Position numbers and translations under genes: made by a program. This document shows positions 16,715-27,000 of a DNA stretch of 64,000 bases, in pieces; position 1 is the first letter of the stretch, and every line of letters begins with the position of its first letter. The notes under the pieces are model-generated. The model made no database searches and was not told where the DNA came from. It worked only from the letters and a program-made list of their open reading frames with translations. The stretch is from an uncultured bacterium (GTDB lineage: Bacteria; Verrucomicrobiota; Kiritimatiellia; RFP12; UBA1067): NCBI GenBank assembly GCA_902764415.1, contig CACWVU010000018.1, positions 1 to 64,000 of the forward strand. The letters are read 5' to 3'.

Positions 16715-18769
16715 ATGGACACTGAACTCGTAACGCTTCAGATCGACGGTAAGTCAGTCAGCGTGCCGGCGGGCACCACCGTGCTCGCGGCGGCGGAGAA
16801 GGCCGGGGTCGAGATCCCCAACCTCTGCTTCCTCAAGGGACTCGCCCCCTACGGCGCCTGCGGCGTCTGCGTGGTGGAGGCCGAGGGCTGCCCGAAGCTC
16901 CTCAGGGCCTGCGCCACCCAGGTGCGCGAAGGCATGGTGGTGAACTCGAAGGGCGAGCGCGCCCTCAAGGCGAGGAAGCTCGCGTTCGAGCTCCTGATGG
17001 GCGACCACGACGGCGACTGCCTCGGTCCCTGCAAGATCGAGTGCCCCGCCCACACCGACTGCCAGAAGTACGTCGGCGAGATCGCCGAAGGGCGCTTCTC
17101 CGACGCCGCGGCGACGGTGATGGAGACCTTCCCGCTGCCGGCCTCGATCGGTCGGGTCTGTCCCCATCCCTGCGAGCGCAAGTGCCGCCGCGGCAAGGTG
17201 GAGTCTCCTATCTCCATCGCCGCGCTCAAGGCTTTCGCGGCCGACGAGACCCGCCGCCGCGGCGAGGCGGCGCCGGCGCCTGCGGTCGACGAGCCCGCGC
17301 TCGCCGGCAAGCGCGTGACCATCGTCGGCGGCGGCCCCGCCGGACTTACCTGCGCCTACCAGCTCGCCCGCCGCGGCGCGAAGGTGAAGGTCGTCGACCA
17401 GATGCCCGAGATGGGCGGCATGCTCCGCTACGGCATCCCCGAGTACCGCCTGCCGAAGGCCGTCCTCAAGGCCGAGACCGACCTCATCGCTGCGATGGGC
17501 GTCGAGTTCGTGAACAACTTCAAGATCGGGCGCGACGCCTCGCTCGCCGACCTCAGGGGCGACTGCGATGCGCTCGTCGTCGCCAACGGTGCCTGGCGCT
17601 CCTCGCCGATGCGCATACCGGGCGAGGACTCCGAGGGCGTCCTCGGCGGCATCGACTTCCTGCGCGAGAAGCCGCGGCTCGACGGCCGCACCGTCGCCGT
17701 CGTCGGCGGCGGCAACACCGCGATGGACGCCTGCCGCACCGCCGTCAGGCTCGGCGCCAAGGCCGTCTACGTCGTCTACCGCCGCACCCGCGCCGAGATG
17801 CCCGCCGAGGAGGTGGAGATCGTCGAGGCCGAGGAGGAGGGCGTTTCCTTCATGTTCCTGCGCAACCCGGCCGAGGTCGCCGTCGCCGGCGGCCGCGTCG
17901 CCGGGCTCAAGCTGCAGGTGATGGAGCTCGGCGAGCCGGACGAGAAGGGCCGCCGCCGCCCGGTGCCGGTAGAGGGCAAGTTCGAGGACCTCGAGCTCGA
18001 CGTGGTCATCATGGCCATCGGCCAGAAGAACGACCCCACCGGCTTCGAGCCGCTTGTCGCCACCGAGCGCGGCACCATCGCCGCCGACCGCGCCTACCGC
18101 GCCGCGTTCAAGGACGAAGCCCCCGGCCTCGCGCCGGTGTTCGCCTGCGGCGACGCCGTGAACCGCGGCGCCGGCATCGCCATCCAGGCGATCGCCCAGG
18201 CCAAGGAGACCGCCGAGTCCATCGCCGCGCATTTCGCCGGCCGCGCCTTCGAGGGCGGGCTCGGCGTCATCTCCGCGCGCGACCCGGAGCGCATCGACTT
18301 CTCCGCCTACGAGAAGAAGCCGCGCGAAAGCGCCGCGGTCCGTCCGGCCGCCGAGCGCCGCGCCGACTTCGGCGAGGTCTCGAAGGGGCTTACCGCCGAA
18401 CAGGCGATGGCGGAGGCGTCTCGCTGCCTCAAGTGCGGCTGCCACGACTACCAGGACTGCAAGCTCATCCGCTACGCCAAGGAGCTCAAGACCGACGTCA
18501 CCCGCCTCCGCGGCGAATACCATCCCGCCGAGCTGGAGACGAAGCTCGTCTCCATCGAGCGCAACCAGCGCAAGTGCATCGCCTGCAACCTCTGCGTGCG
18601 CGTATGCGAGGAGAAGGCGAAGAAGGGGCTCATCGGCCTCGTCGGCCGCGGCTTTACCACGGTGATCCGCCCCGAGTTCCGCGACCCGTCCGCCGTCGCC
18701 GACTGCGCCGAGTGCCGGATGTGCGTCGACGCCTGCCCCACCGGCGCGCTGCGTCTCCTCGCCAAATGA
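16715..18769 (+). CDS. GltD/NfnB-like FAD oxidoreductase with N-terminal [2Fe-2S] and C-terminal 4Fe-4S domains
   Basis: 684 residues. The N-terminus is a NuoG/HydA-type [2Fe-2S] domain (YGACGVCVVE). A glutamate-synthase-beta-like core follows, with cluster-binding cysteines (CPAHTDCQKY, CPHPCERKC), an FAD motif (VTIVGGGPAGLTCAYQLA) and an NAD(P)-binding motif (VAVVGGGNTAMDACRTA). A C-terminal ferredoxin domain has two Cys clusters (CIACNLCVRVC, CAECRMCVDACP). Together with the two upstream subunits it resembles the trimeric Sporomusa-type Nfn transhydrogenase (Stn), which links NADH, NADPH and ferredoxin pools by electron bifurcation. That assignment is inference; a subunit of a formate dehydrogenase or hydrogenase is the alternative. 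Confidence 0.82.
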   Translation: MDTELVTLQIDGKSVSVPAGTTVLAAAEKAGVEIPNLCFLKGLAPYGACGVCVVEAEGCPKLLRACATQVREGMVVNSKGERALKARKLAFELLMGDHDGDCLGPCKIECPAHTDCQKYVGEIAEGRFSDAAATVMETFPLPASIGRVCPHPCERKCRRGKVESPISIAALKAFAADETRRRGEAAPAPAVDEPALAGKRVTIVGGGPAGLTCAYQLARRGAKVKVVDQMPEMGGMLRYGIPEYRLPKAVLKAETDLIAAMGVEFVNNFKIGRDASLADLRGDCDALVVANGAWRSSPMRIPGEDSEGVLGGIDFLREKPRLDGRTVAVVGGGNTAMDACRTAVRLGAKAVYVVYRRTRAEMPAEEVEIVEAEEEGVSFMFLRNPAEVAVAGGRVAGLKLQVMELGEPDEKGRRRPVPVEGKFEDLELDVVIMAIGQKNDPTGFEPLVATERGTIAADRAYRAAFKDEAPGLAPVFACGDAVNRGAGIAIQAIAQAKETAESIAAHFAGRAFEGGLGVISARDPERIDFSAYEKKPRESAAVRPAAERRADFGEVSKGLTAEQAMAEASRCLKCGCHDYQDCKLIRYAKELKTDVTRLRGEYHPAELETKLVSIERNQRKCIACNLCVRVCEEKAKKGLIGLVGRGFTTVIRPEFRDPSAVADCAECRMCVDACPTGALRLLAK

Positions 18770-19014
18770 GGACGGTTGCGACTGCCGCGGCCGCTTTGCT
18801 GGCCATGCTGGGCGCCGCGGCGGCGCCGGACAGGATCTTGGTCGGCGACGCCGCGTCGCGCTGCGACTGGGAGCGCATCCGCCGCATCAACGGCGACGAC
18901 CTGTCCGCGGCAGAGCGCTGGGCGGCGGAGCACCCCGACTCCTGGCGCGTCCACCGGCTCCGCACCGTCAACAACTTCGACGTCCTCGAACACCCGTGGT
19001 GGCTGGCGTTCTGA
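18766..19014 (+). CDS. Small exported protein of unknown function
   Basis: An 82-residue protein with an Ala-rich signal peptide (MRTVATAAAALLAMLGAAAA) and a short mature part of about 60 residues without recognised motifs. The ATG overlaps the stop of the flavoprotein gene (ATGA), yet the exported product has no obvious link to it. It may belong with the secreted glycosidase-like protein starting 22 bases downstream. Confidence 0.5.
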   Translation: MRTVATAAAALLAMLGAAAAPDRILVGDAASRCDWERIRRINGDDLSAAERWAAEHPDSWRVHRLRTVNNFDVLEHPWWLAF

Positions 19015-19036
19015 GCGCAAGACGACGGGGAGCGCC

Positions 19037-21094
19037 GTGAAGAAATCCATCATGCTGGTGTTCGCCGCGATGGCGTTGTCAGCGCGGGCGGACGTCGTGC
19101 GGACGAACGAATGCTTCGCCGTGGCGTGGAACGCCGCGAACGGCGCGCTCGCCTCGCTGGTCATGAACGGCGACGCGGACCGGATGAACTGGATTGAGGG
19201 GCTCGAGTGCTGGGGCGAGATCCGCACGAACGCAAGGCGCATCGACGGCGGGGACGGCTGGACCGGCGCGGCGTTCCGCGATTCCGAAAAGCTGCCGTTC
19301 AAGGGGCTCTGCGAAGAGGGCGGCAAGGTCGTCTCCGTCTACGACAACGGGCTCCTCCGCGCCGAAGTCGTCCGCGAGCTCACGCGCGATGCGCTGAAGG
19401 AGCGGTATGTCTTCACGAACGTCTCGCAGGCGCCGCTCTACTTCGGGCGCGGCGACCTTGGCATCCTCGCGACCTTCAACGACGACTATGCCGGCGCGGA
19501 CGAGTGCATCCGCCGGCGCTGCTCGGCGCATGTCTGGTGCGGCGGCGGCAATTCGTGGGTGCGGGCGGTGAAGATGGGACCGTTCCCGACGGAGCTCGCG
19601 CTGGTGCTGAGCGAGGGCTCGCTGGACTGGTACTCCGTCCGCCGCGTCGCCGCCGAAGGCTCGAACGACCGCGGCGACATCGTCCTTCATCCCGATCCGT
19701 TCGTCCTTCAGCCGGGCGAGTCGGCGGCCGTCGCCTGGACGCTTGCGGCATACGGCTGGGGTGGCTTCGACGAGGCGCTGCTCCGGCACGGCGGCGCGGT
19801 GGTGGAATTTGAGCAAGAGACGATCTTCCCGGGCGAGCAGTTCCAGGTGACGATCAGGGAGCCGGGCGGCAAGGTACGCCGCGAGACGCGTGCGCCCGAG
19901 AAGGGCATCGGCGAATACGCCTTCGAGTTTGCGCTGGCGGACGGACGCACGGCGCGCGCGTCCGGCTACTGCTCGCCGGCGCTCGACGACCTCGTCAAGG
20001 CGCGCGTCAGGTTCATCGTCGCTAACCAGCAGTGCCTGGACGAGAAGAGCCCGCTCTACGGCGCGTTCCTGCCCTACGACAACGAGGATGGACGGCAGTG
20101 CTTCTCGGCGGAGTGGCGAGACATGAACGCCTGCCGCGAGCGGACGGCCATGCCGATCATGGTCGCGAAGTACCTGCAGCTGCACGGCGAGGACGCGGCG
20201 GCGCGGAGGGCGCTCGACCTCTGGGAGCAGTTCGCCCTGCGCGAGTTCTTCGACGCCGGCACCTGTGCCGTCTACGACGGCATCGGCAAGGACCCGCGCT
20301 TCAAACGGCTCTACAACGGCCCGCAGCTGATCGGCCTCTGGAAGGAGATGTACCTGCTCAAGCTGGAGGCGAAGTACCTCGACTGGATCGAGCGGTCGAT
20401 CGCCAGCTTCTACGATGCCGGCGGCACCAACTTCTATCCCAACGGCTGCAGCTTCTCCGAGGAGCTAGTCCTCCTTCGCTGCGCGGGGCGGGACGTCTCG
20501 CGCATCGAGCGGCAGCTGCGCGAACACGTCGCGAACATCGTCCGCAACGGCGTACGCCCGCCCGCGCACGAGGTGAAGTACGAGCAGACGATCGTCGCGC
20601 CGGCGGTGACGATACTCGCGTCCTACTCCGCGCTGGTGGAGCGGGACGAGAAGGCGGCCGCGCTCCTCCCGGACCTCGTGGACATGCTTTCGCGCTTCAA
20701 CGGCAACCAGCCGGACCACCGGCTCAACGAGATCGCGATCCGCCACTGGGACGGCTACTGGTTCGGCAAGCGCCACGTCTACGGCGACACGCTGCACCAG
20801 CACAGTGCGCTTTCGGCGCGGGCATTTTTGTGGTACGAGCGCTCCGGCGGCGACGCGGCGTGGCGCCGCCGCGCCGAGCACGCCTACCGCAACGTCCTCG
20901 CCATGTTCACGCCGGACGGACGCGCCACCGCGGCCTACCTGCTGCCGCTCACGGTGACGATGGTGAACCGCGACGGCTCCCTGGCCGAGCCGACACGCCG
21001 GGTGTCCGGTCCCGACCCGCTTGCCAACGACCAGGACTCAGCGCTCTACAACGCAATGGCCTCCGGCCTCTTCGGATCCTGGGGCGAGAGGTAG
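19037..21094 (+). CDS. Secreted six-hairpin-like glycosidase / alpha-alpha toroid protein
   Basis: About 685 residues with a signal peptide (VKKSIMLVFAAMALSARA) from a GTG start. An N-terminal beta-sandwich-like domain is followed by a C-terminal helical domain. The latter has aromatic/acidic segments such as YNGPQLIGLWKEMYLLKLEA, RHWDGYWFGKRHVYGD and HQHSALSARAFLWYERSG, the arrangement of (alpha/alpha)6 glycosidases. No CAZy family can be named with confidence. It is convergent with the GH99-like gene, their stops one base apart. Confidence 0.55.
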   Translation: MKKSIMLVFAAMALSARADVVRTNECFAVAWNAANGALASLVMNGDADRMNWIEGLECWGEIRTNARRIDGGDGWTGAAFRDSEKLPFKGLCEEGGKVVSVYDNGLLRAEVVRELTRDALKERYVFTNVSQAPLYFGRGDLGILATFNDDYAGADECIRRRCSAHVWCGGGNSWVRAVKMGPFPTELALVLSEGSLDWYSVRRVAAEGSNDRGDIVLHPDPFVLQPGESAAVAWTLAAYGWGGFDEALLRHGGAVVEFEQETIFPGEQFQVTIREPGGKVRRETRAPEKGIGEYAFEFALADGRTARASGYCSPALDDLVKARVRFIVANQQCLDEKSPLYGAFLPYDNEDGRQCFSAEWRDMNACRERTAMPIMVAKYLQLHGEDAAARRALDLWEQFALREFFDAGTCAVYDGIGKDPRFKRLYNGPQLIGLWKEMYLLKLEAKYLDWIERSIASFYDAGGTNFYPNGCSFSEELVLLRCAGRDVSRIERQLREHVANIVRNGVRPPAHEVKYEQTIVAPAVTILASYSALVERDEKAAALLPDLVDMLSRFNGNQPDHRLNEIAIRHWDGYWFGKRHVYGDTLHQHSALSARAFLWYERSGGDAAWRRRAEHAYRNVLAMFTPDGRATAAYLLPLTVTMVNRDGSLAEPTRRVSGPDPLANDQDSALYNAMASGLFGSWGER

Positions 21095-21095
21095 T

Positions 21096-22778
21096 CTACT
21101 CGAAGCGCATCCAGTCGACGGCGACGCGCGCGTGCATGATGGGGCAAGCCTCGAACCAGAGCTCGTCGACTATGCCGCTCCAGTCCGGGTTGGACTTGAG
21201 GTCGACCGCGTACTCGTGGAATTCGCCGTCCGCCTGAACCGGGAGGCGCGCGACGCATTGCTTTTCGTCGATCTTGAGCCCGGGGCCGATGATTGGATGC
21301 TCTGCCGTTCCCCACTTTAGCCGCAGGTCGAGGTCCTTCACGTCGCCAGTGCCCGCCTTGGCGTTCGGCGTAATGCGCATGCGCACGCGGAAGGTCGAAT
21401 ATTTCGCCGCGTCGAACGGGGCGACGCGCTGGCGGATGTTGTAGTTCCGCCGCGGAAAGTTGACCCAGAAATTGAGGCAGCCGTCCTTCGCCTCCAGCTC
21501 GCCGCCACCGTAGGGCTGGCGGTACCATCCCTCGACCGAGTCCGTGAAGTCCCAGCGCTGCGTCGGCGAGACGGCAACCAACGGCGGGTAGTCGTAGGGG
21601 CCCATGCCGACGTCCGCTGGCCGCAGGTTCTTCGGCCAGCCGCCGGCCGGCTTCTCGCAGAAGGCGTCGCGGATTGCGTCGTACATGCCGAAGCCGTATT
21701 CCTCGTTCGGCTCGATGTAGCTTCCCTCCTGCCATTCGCTGATCGGCATCACGATGGCGTGCTTCCGCCCGTACTTGTCGCAGAACGCCTTCGCCTGGCG
21801 GCAGATCTCGGCGAACTTCTCTGGCGTGCGGTCGGTGATGACGCGCGAGTTGGTGAAGGAGCGCGGACGGTCGTCCCAGCCGGTCGGGATGACGACCCAG
21901 AAGGGCAGGACGTCCTGCCGCGATAGCTCGTCCCAGATCTTCGGCGCGGTGGCGACGACGGCGTCGTAGCTGAACCGGTTGGGCGTCTCGCCCGGCTTCA
22001 TCGCCTCGGGCGAGAGCGAAGGCGAGTAGTGCTCGATGCCGTAGTGGATGGCGGCGCGGTAGCCTTGCTCGACGCGGCGCTTTGCGTAGGCGGGGTCGAA
22101 CTTCTTCGTGCGCCACATGTCGATCCAGCAGATGCCGGGGAGCCCGGCTTCGCGGACCATCCGCTCGCTGATGGCGAACGCGCGCTTGATGCCTTCGCCG
22201 GGCTTCAGCTTCTCGCCCTTGGCCGCGGCTTCGTCGATGAAGTCGCGGTCGAGCTTCTCGGCGTCCCAGATGCAGACCGCGGGCTTGCCGTCGATGGTGT
22301 AGTATTCGGGGGTCTTGAAGTAGTTGTCGATCCAGTACTTGGTGACGGCGATCTGGTCCTCGGTCGAGTGCGACCCCGGCTGGTTGTGGTTCGCGTACAT
22401 CATGAACCACTTCAGGTACCCGCGGTATCTCGCGCGGTAGTATCCCTTCAGCCAGTGCTCGAGGCGGCGGTAGCCCTTGTTCCAGTACCAGTCGACGCAG
22501 AAGCTGGTGATGCCGTGCTCGACCGCCCACTTGATCTGCCAGTCGATCGCCTCGGGGTTGCCTTCGTCGAACCAGCCGAGGAGCGGCTTGCGCTCGGGGC
22601 AGGTCGCGGCGATTATGTCCCATTCCGACATCTGCTCGGTGCCGGGATAGTAGATCGCGGTTATCTCGACGTCGCTCTTCGCCGGCTGAGGCTCCGGAAC
22701 GTACGCGAGCGCCGTCTGGGCGCCGGTTGCGAGGCAGACCGCCGCGGCCAGCAGCCGCATTTCCGCTTTCATCTTCAT
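21096..22778 (-). CDS. Secreted WbsX/GH99-like glycoside hydrolase-type protein
   Basis: 560 residues with a cleavable signal peptide ending near AQTALA. The N-terminal two thirds match the WbsX/GH99-like TIM-barrel family: ITAIYYPGTEQMSEWD at the start, GITSFCVDWYWNKG, and VVIPTGWDDRPR followed by an IMPISEWQEGSYIEP segment near the end of the barrel. Known GH99 enzymes are endo-acting alpha-mannosidases; the WbsX branch includes polysaccharide-processing proteins. The C-terminal 150 residues look like a beta-sandwich carbohydrate-binding domain. Such proteins are abundant in Kiritimatiellota and Bacteroidota. Exact activity is not predictable. Confidence 0.75.
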   Translation of the reverse strand: MKMKAEMRLLAAAVCLATGAQTALAYVPEPQPAKSDVEITAIYYPGTEQMSEWDIIAATCPERKPLLGWFDEGNPEAIDWQIKWAVEHGITSFCVDWYWNKGYRRLEHWLKGYYRARYRGYLKWFMMYANHNQPGSHSTEDQIAVTKYWIDNYFKTPEYYTIDGKPAVCIWDAEKLDRDFIDEAAAKGEKLKPGEGIKRAFAISERMVREAGLPGICWIDMWRTKKFDPAYAKRRVEQGYRAAIHYGIEHYSPSLSPEAMKPGETPNRFSYDAVVATAPKIWDELSRQDVLPFWVVIPTGWDDRPRSFTNSRVITDRTPEKFAEICRQAKAFCDKYGRKHAIVMPISEWQEGSYIEPNEEYGFGMYDAIRDAFCEKPAGGWPKNLRPADVGMGPYDYPPLVAVSPTQRWDFTDSVEGWYRQPYGGGELEAKDGCLNFWVNFPRRNYNIRQRVAPFDAAKYSTFRVRMRITPNAKAGTGDVKDLDLRLKWGTAEHPIIGPGLKIDEKQCVARLPVQADGEFHEYAVDLKSNPDWSGIVDELWFEACPIMHARVAVDWMRFE

Positions 22779-22821
22779 GCTCTTTCCTTTCTCTTTTGTT
22801 GCTTGGAAATCATGGAAGGGT

Positions 22822-22827
22822 ATTATA
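22822..22827 (-). promoter_or_regulatory. -10 box of the GH99-like gene
   Basis: TATAAT read on the - strand lies about 44 bases before the ATG at 22778. The leader contains an AAAGGAAAG ribosome binding site. It is divergent from the promoter at 22903-22911. Confidence 0.55.
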
Positions 22828-22902
22828 ACCTATGCCGCCCCGAGTTTTCAATACGAAATATTGTAATCTCCCCACTTCACCACGAACCACGAACCATGAA
22901 TA

Positions 22903-22911
22903 TGCTATAAT
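22903..22911 (+). promoter_or_regulatory. Extended -10 promoter of the BASS transporter gene
   Basis: TGCTATAAT with TATAAT at 22906-22911. Just upstream at about 22879-22896 is the tandem CACGAACCACGAACCA, which also precedes the dxr promoter at about 1319-1336. Confidence 0.7.
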
Positions 22912-22949
22912 ACGCAGAAAAACTACGTAGACCGAGGAAAGGATCGAAC

Positions 22950-23933
22950 TTGGCCAGTCTCATTTCGCTTCTGCGACGGCAGGCGTTCGGGCTCGCGATA
23001 CTCGCGTGCGCGGCGCTTGCGTTCTCATTTCCGTCGGCGTTTACCGAGTGGGGAGGCGTGAAGCTGACCGCGCTGGTCGTCCCGGCGATCCAGTTCATCA
23101 TGTTCGGCATGGGCACGACGCTCTCGCCCGCCGACTTCATGCGCGTCGCGAAGCGTCCCTGGGCGGTGGCGACCGGCGTGTTCCTGCAGTTCCTCGTCAT
23201 GCCGGTCGTCGGCTTCCTGCTCGCGAAGTCGCTCGGCTTCTCGGGCGAGCTCGCGGCTGGCTGCGTGCTCGTCGGGTCCGTGGCCGGCGGAACGGCCTCG
23301 AACGTGATCGCCTTCCTCGCCAAGGCGGACGTCGCGCTCTCGGTGACGATGACCTGCTGCTCGACGCTTCTGTCGCCGTTCGTCACGCCGCTGGCGATGA
23401 AGGTCCTCGCCGGCTGCTTCGTCGAGATCGACGCGACAAAGATGATGTTCGAGATCCTCAAGGTCGTGATCTTCCCGATGATCGCCGGTGGGATCGTCCA
23501 CCGGCTCCTGCGGCGGCAGTTCGACCGGCACAAGGCCGTCTGCGACAAGGTGCTGTCAGTGTTGTCGATGGCCGGCATCTGCTACACGATACTTGCGCTG
23601 ACCGCGCCGAGCCGAGACACCTTCGCCTCGGCGGGGTTCCTGATCATCGTTGCGGCGATGGTCCACAATACGATCGGCTATGCGAGCGGATACTGGCTCA
23701 CGCGGCTCGTCGGGCGCTTCGCGCACCTCGGCGAGGCGGAGGCGCGGACGGTGGCGATAGAGGTGGGGATGCAGAACGGCGGTATGGCCGGGGCGCTCGC
23801 CGTCGGGGTCATGGGCAGCGCCGTCGCCGCGCTCCCCGCCAATGTGTTCTCGGTCTGGATGAACTTCTCCGGCTCGGTCCTGGCGAGCTTCTGGAGCCGC
23901 TCAGGGCCTCGACCCCTTGCCGACTGGGGCTAA
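22950..23933 (+). CDS. Bile acid:sodium symporter (BASS) family transporter
   Basis: 327 residues with about ten hydrophobic segments. It has the family signatures VLVGSVAGGTASNVIAFLAK and AIEVGMQNGGMAGALA. BASS proteins are sodium-coupled importers of organic anions; bacterial substrates include pantoate and keto acids, so the substrate here is unknown. The start is a TTG with a well-placed ribosome binding site (GAGGAAAGG at 22934-22942). It lies between two strong promoters and appears monocistronic. Confidence 0.85.
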   Translation: MASLISLLRRQAFGLAILACAALAFSFPSAFTEWGGVKLTALVVPAIQFIMFGMGTTLSPADFMRVAKRPWAVATGVFLQFLVMPVVGFLLAKSLGFSGELAAGCVLVGSVAGGTASNVIAFLAKADVALSVTMTCCSTLLSPFVTPLAMKVLAGCFVEIDATKMMFEILKVVIFPMIAGGIVHRLLRRQFDRHKAVCDKVLSVLSMAGICYTILALTAPSRDTFASAGFLIIVAAMVHNTIGYASGYWLTRLVGRFAHLGEAEARTVAIEVGMQNGGMAGALAVGVMGSAVAALPANVFSVWMNFSGSVLASFWSRSGPRPLADWG

Positions 23934-23936
23934 ATA

Positions 23937-23945
23937 TTGTATACT
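23937..23945 (+). promoter_or_regulatory. Candidate -10 box of the giant TPR-protein operon
   Basis: TTGTATACT with TATACT at 23940-23945 lies about 100 bases before the start at 24044. It begins within ten bases of the stop of the transporter gene. No clear -35 box is visible. Confidence 0.5.
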
Positions 23946-24043
23946 TCTCAATAATAAGCGGGCATAGGCGTCGGCTGGCGGCTGTTTCGAACGTTTCGCC
24001 GCGTTTCGGCATTTATGTCTGTAGGGATTCAATGGAGAAAAGC

Positions 24044-27000
24044 ATGAAAAAGACGATGATTCTGACGGCGCTCGCCGCGCTGTCCGCAACCCTCTGCGCC
24101 GAAACGCCGGCCGAGCTCGAGAAGACCTTCGACGAGGCCGTCAAGAGCGGCCGCCCGCTCACCGCCGAGCGCATGTTCACCCAGCTGCTCGAGAAGGGCG
24201 GCAAGCTCGCGCCGATCCGCTACTACCAGGCCGCGGAGGTGTCGCGCGAGCTCGGCAAGTCCGACGACCGCGTCACCCGCCTCTCCCACTTCCTGAAGGA
24301 GGAGCAGAAGTGGACGCCGGAGGTCGAGCACGCGGCGTGGATCCTGTGCAGGGAGGCCGCCAACGCCGACGCCTTCGTGCGCATCGCCGCGAACAAGCCG
24401 GTGCCGCTCTCGCTGCACTGGCAAGGGCTGATGCTCCTCGAGCGCTACACGCGCGAGAAGCGCGCCGCCGACTTCAAGAAGGTGGCCGAGGCGCTGCTGG
24501 AGGCGTTTCCCGATCCCAAGCTCCGCAACGACACTTTCCGCCGCGTCGCCGACATGGCGCTCGCCAACGTGCCCGGCTTCGCGGTGGCCGACGCCAAGTC
24601 GCTCATCGAGCGCTTCCCGAGCTCCAACATGAACGGCATCGAGCGGCTCCTCGCCGCCCGGGGCGGCGACTTTCCGCCGATGTGGCGGCTGCGGTTCTGC
24701 GTCAAGGCGAAGATGCTCCTGGACCCCTCTTCGTTCGAGTCGATCGCGCAGGCCGCCAGCAGCAAGGACGAGGCGGTGCTCGACGAGCTCGTGAAAGGCT
24801 GCCGCGAGCTCGAGAAGCTCGCCTGCGACGGCGAGCACCCCCGCCACGCCGCGACGCTCTACCGCGTCCGCGGGATGCTGAAGGACCGCTACTACGGCAA
24901 GGACAAGGCGGCCGAGGGATCCGCCGACCTGCTGGCGCGGTTCGAGGCCATCGCCGGCGGCAAGGTGAAGCTGCCCGACGACCAGATGCGCAACCTCGCC
25001 GCCTTCAGCGCCGACGCCGGGCGGCTCACCGCGGCGGACGCGGCGAAGCTGCGCAACAAGTACCCGAATTTCGTCCCGACCAACTACATGGGGCAGTTCG
25101 GCATCGTGGAGGCGTGCCGCGCCGCGAAGTCCTCGAAGCCCTACAAGGACTTCATGGCGAAGTATCCGTCGCACATGCGCGCCGAAGCGCGCTACCAGAT
25201 GCTGCGGGTGCTCGCGGAGGTGAAGGACGTCGCCGAGGTGAAGGCCGGCTTCGAGGAGCGGCTCTTCAGGCTGAGCAACGCTGGCGTCGACTTCAACCAC
25301 CTCTCCCTGTCGCTGGCGGATACGGGGCTCTCCGACAAGGACCTCGCGGCCTACCTCGCCGCGCTCTACAAGCGCACCGGTTCGCTCGGCTACTGGGACT
25401 GGTTCCAGCGCGAGAACTGGGCCAGCCGCCGCGTCGCCGCCTTCACCGGCGATGCGGTGACGGCGTTCAGGAAGACGATCGCCAAGGACGTCAAGCCCGG
25501 CGAGCGGATGTTCGCGATCGCGCGGGAGATGAACGGCCTCGGCCGCGGCGCCGGCAACATCGCGCCGCCGCGCGCGCACGAGCTCTTCGCCGAGGCGTGC
25601 AAGCTCTACCCCGGCCTCTACCCGGTCGAAGGCCGCTGGGACAACCCGGTCTTCGAGGCCATCCGCGCGAAGTACATGGACCTCTGCCAGTACCACCCCG
25701 AGTCCGCCGCCACTTGCGCGAAGGCGATGATCGCCAAGCTCGACCCCAAGTCCAAGAGGTTCTGGGAAGCTGGGATAACGGGCAACATATTCTGGAACAT
25801 CCGCGGCAATCCCGCCGTCGCGAGCGAGGTGGCCTTCGCCAGGGTGCGGGCGACCGGCAACATGGACTATCTCGGCGGAGTGTACTTCCCGGAAACGCTC
25901 GACAAGCTGCCGCTCGACCGCAACCTCGTCGTCAACAGCGGCGCCAAGACGTTTTCGGTGGTGGACGCGAACTGGGTCGTCAACGACGCCAGCAAGCGCC
26001 GCATCACGCCGGAGCTGGCGGCCGACATGCTGGCGATCGGCATGCCCAAGCGCGACTGGGCGAACACCGCCGAGGACTGGAACTCGCGCTTCTTCCAGAC
26101 CGCCATTTCGGTGGTCAGGACCAACCCCAAGCTCTTCGAGAAGTTCCCGTTCGCGGAGCTCGCCGCGAAGATCCTCGACACCAAGGGCGTCTCCGAGAAC
26201 CTGAAGCGCAACTTCCTCGTCTTCGCCACCGCGGCGGGCAGGGGGCAGGAGTTCCTCGACCGCTACGTCAAGTCGTTCGCGGCCGACGCGGCGCCGCGCA
26301 AGGTGTCGCTCCTGAGCGCGCTCCTCAGCAACGCCGACATCACGCCGTTCCCGTCCAAGGACCGCAAGGCCGACGTCTTCGGCGACCTGCTGGTGAAGGA
26401 GTACCTCCCGGCGCTCAAGGCCACGCCCGATCGCGCCGCGCCGCGCGCCGACCTCGGCTACTCCGGCTTGGTCGTCAGCAGGTTCTTCGAGTGGCGCAAG
26501 CTCGCCGAGGCCAAGGCGCGGCCCGACTACGCGAGCACCTACGCGCCGACGATCACCGAGTGCGTGCGGCTCAAGTTGGCCGGCGCGAGCGGCTGGGATG
26601 ACCGCGACCGCTCGGTCGGCGGCAACTTCTACAACAACGACTACCGGATCGCGCTGAACGCGACGAACGCGGTGGCGCTCGCGGCCGTCGCCCGCACCGC
26701 CGGCTACTACAGCAACAGCTGGTGGCTGGGGCGCGATGCGACGGAAAAACTGCTCAAGGACACGCGTGCCGCCGAGCTCTGGGAGCCGCTCTACCTGCTC
26801 GTCAGCACCCTGAACGACCAGGACAAGGGCATCAACGCGCTGCTCGTCGAGTGCCGCGCCGAGACCTCGAAGCGGCTGCCGGGCGTCTACCCGGTCTCCG
26901 AGCGCGACCCGCTCTATCCGCTCTACATGGCGGCGGACGAGCTCTCGAAGAACAACGTGGAGAAGGCGACCTCGCTGCTGATGAAGAACCTCACCGCCTT

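Noticed and set aside
14506-18769. Part of a respiratory complex I operon
   Set aside because: No membrane subunits are adjacent, and the third gene has a GltD/NfnB-like core rather than a NuoG molybdopterin-type domain.
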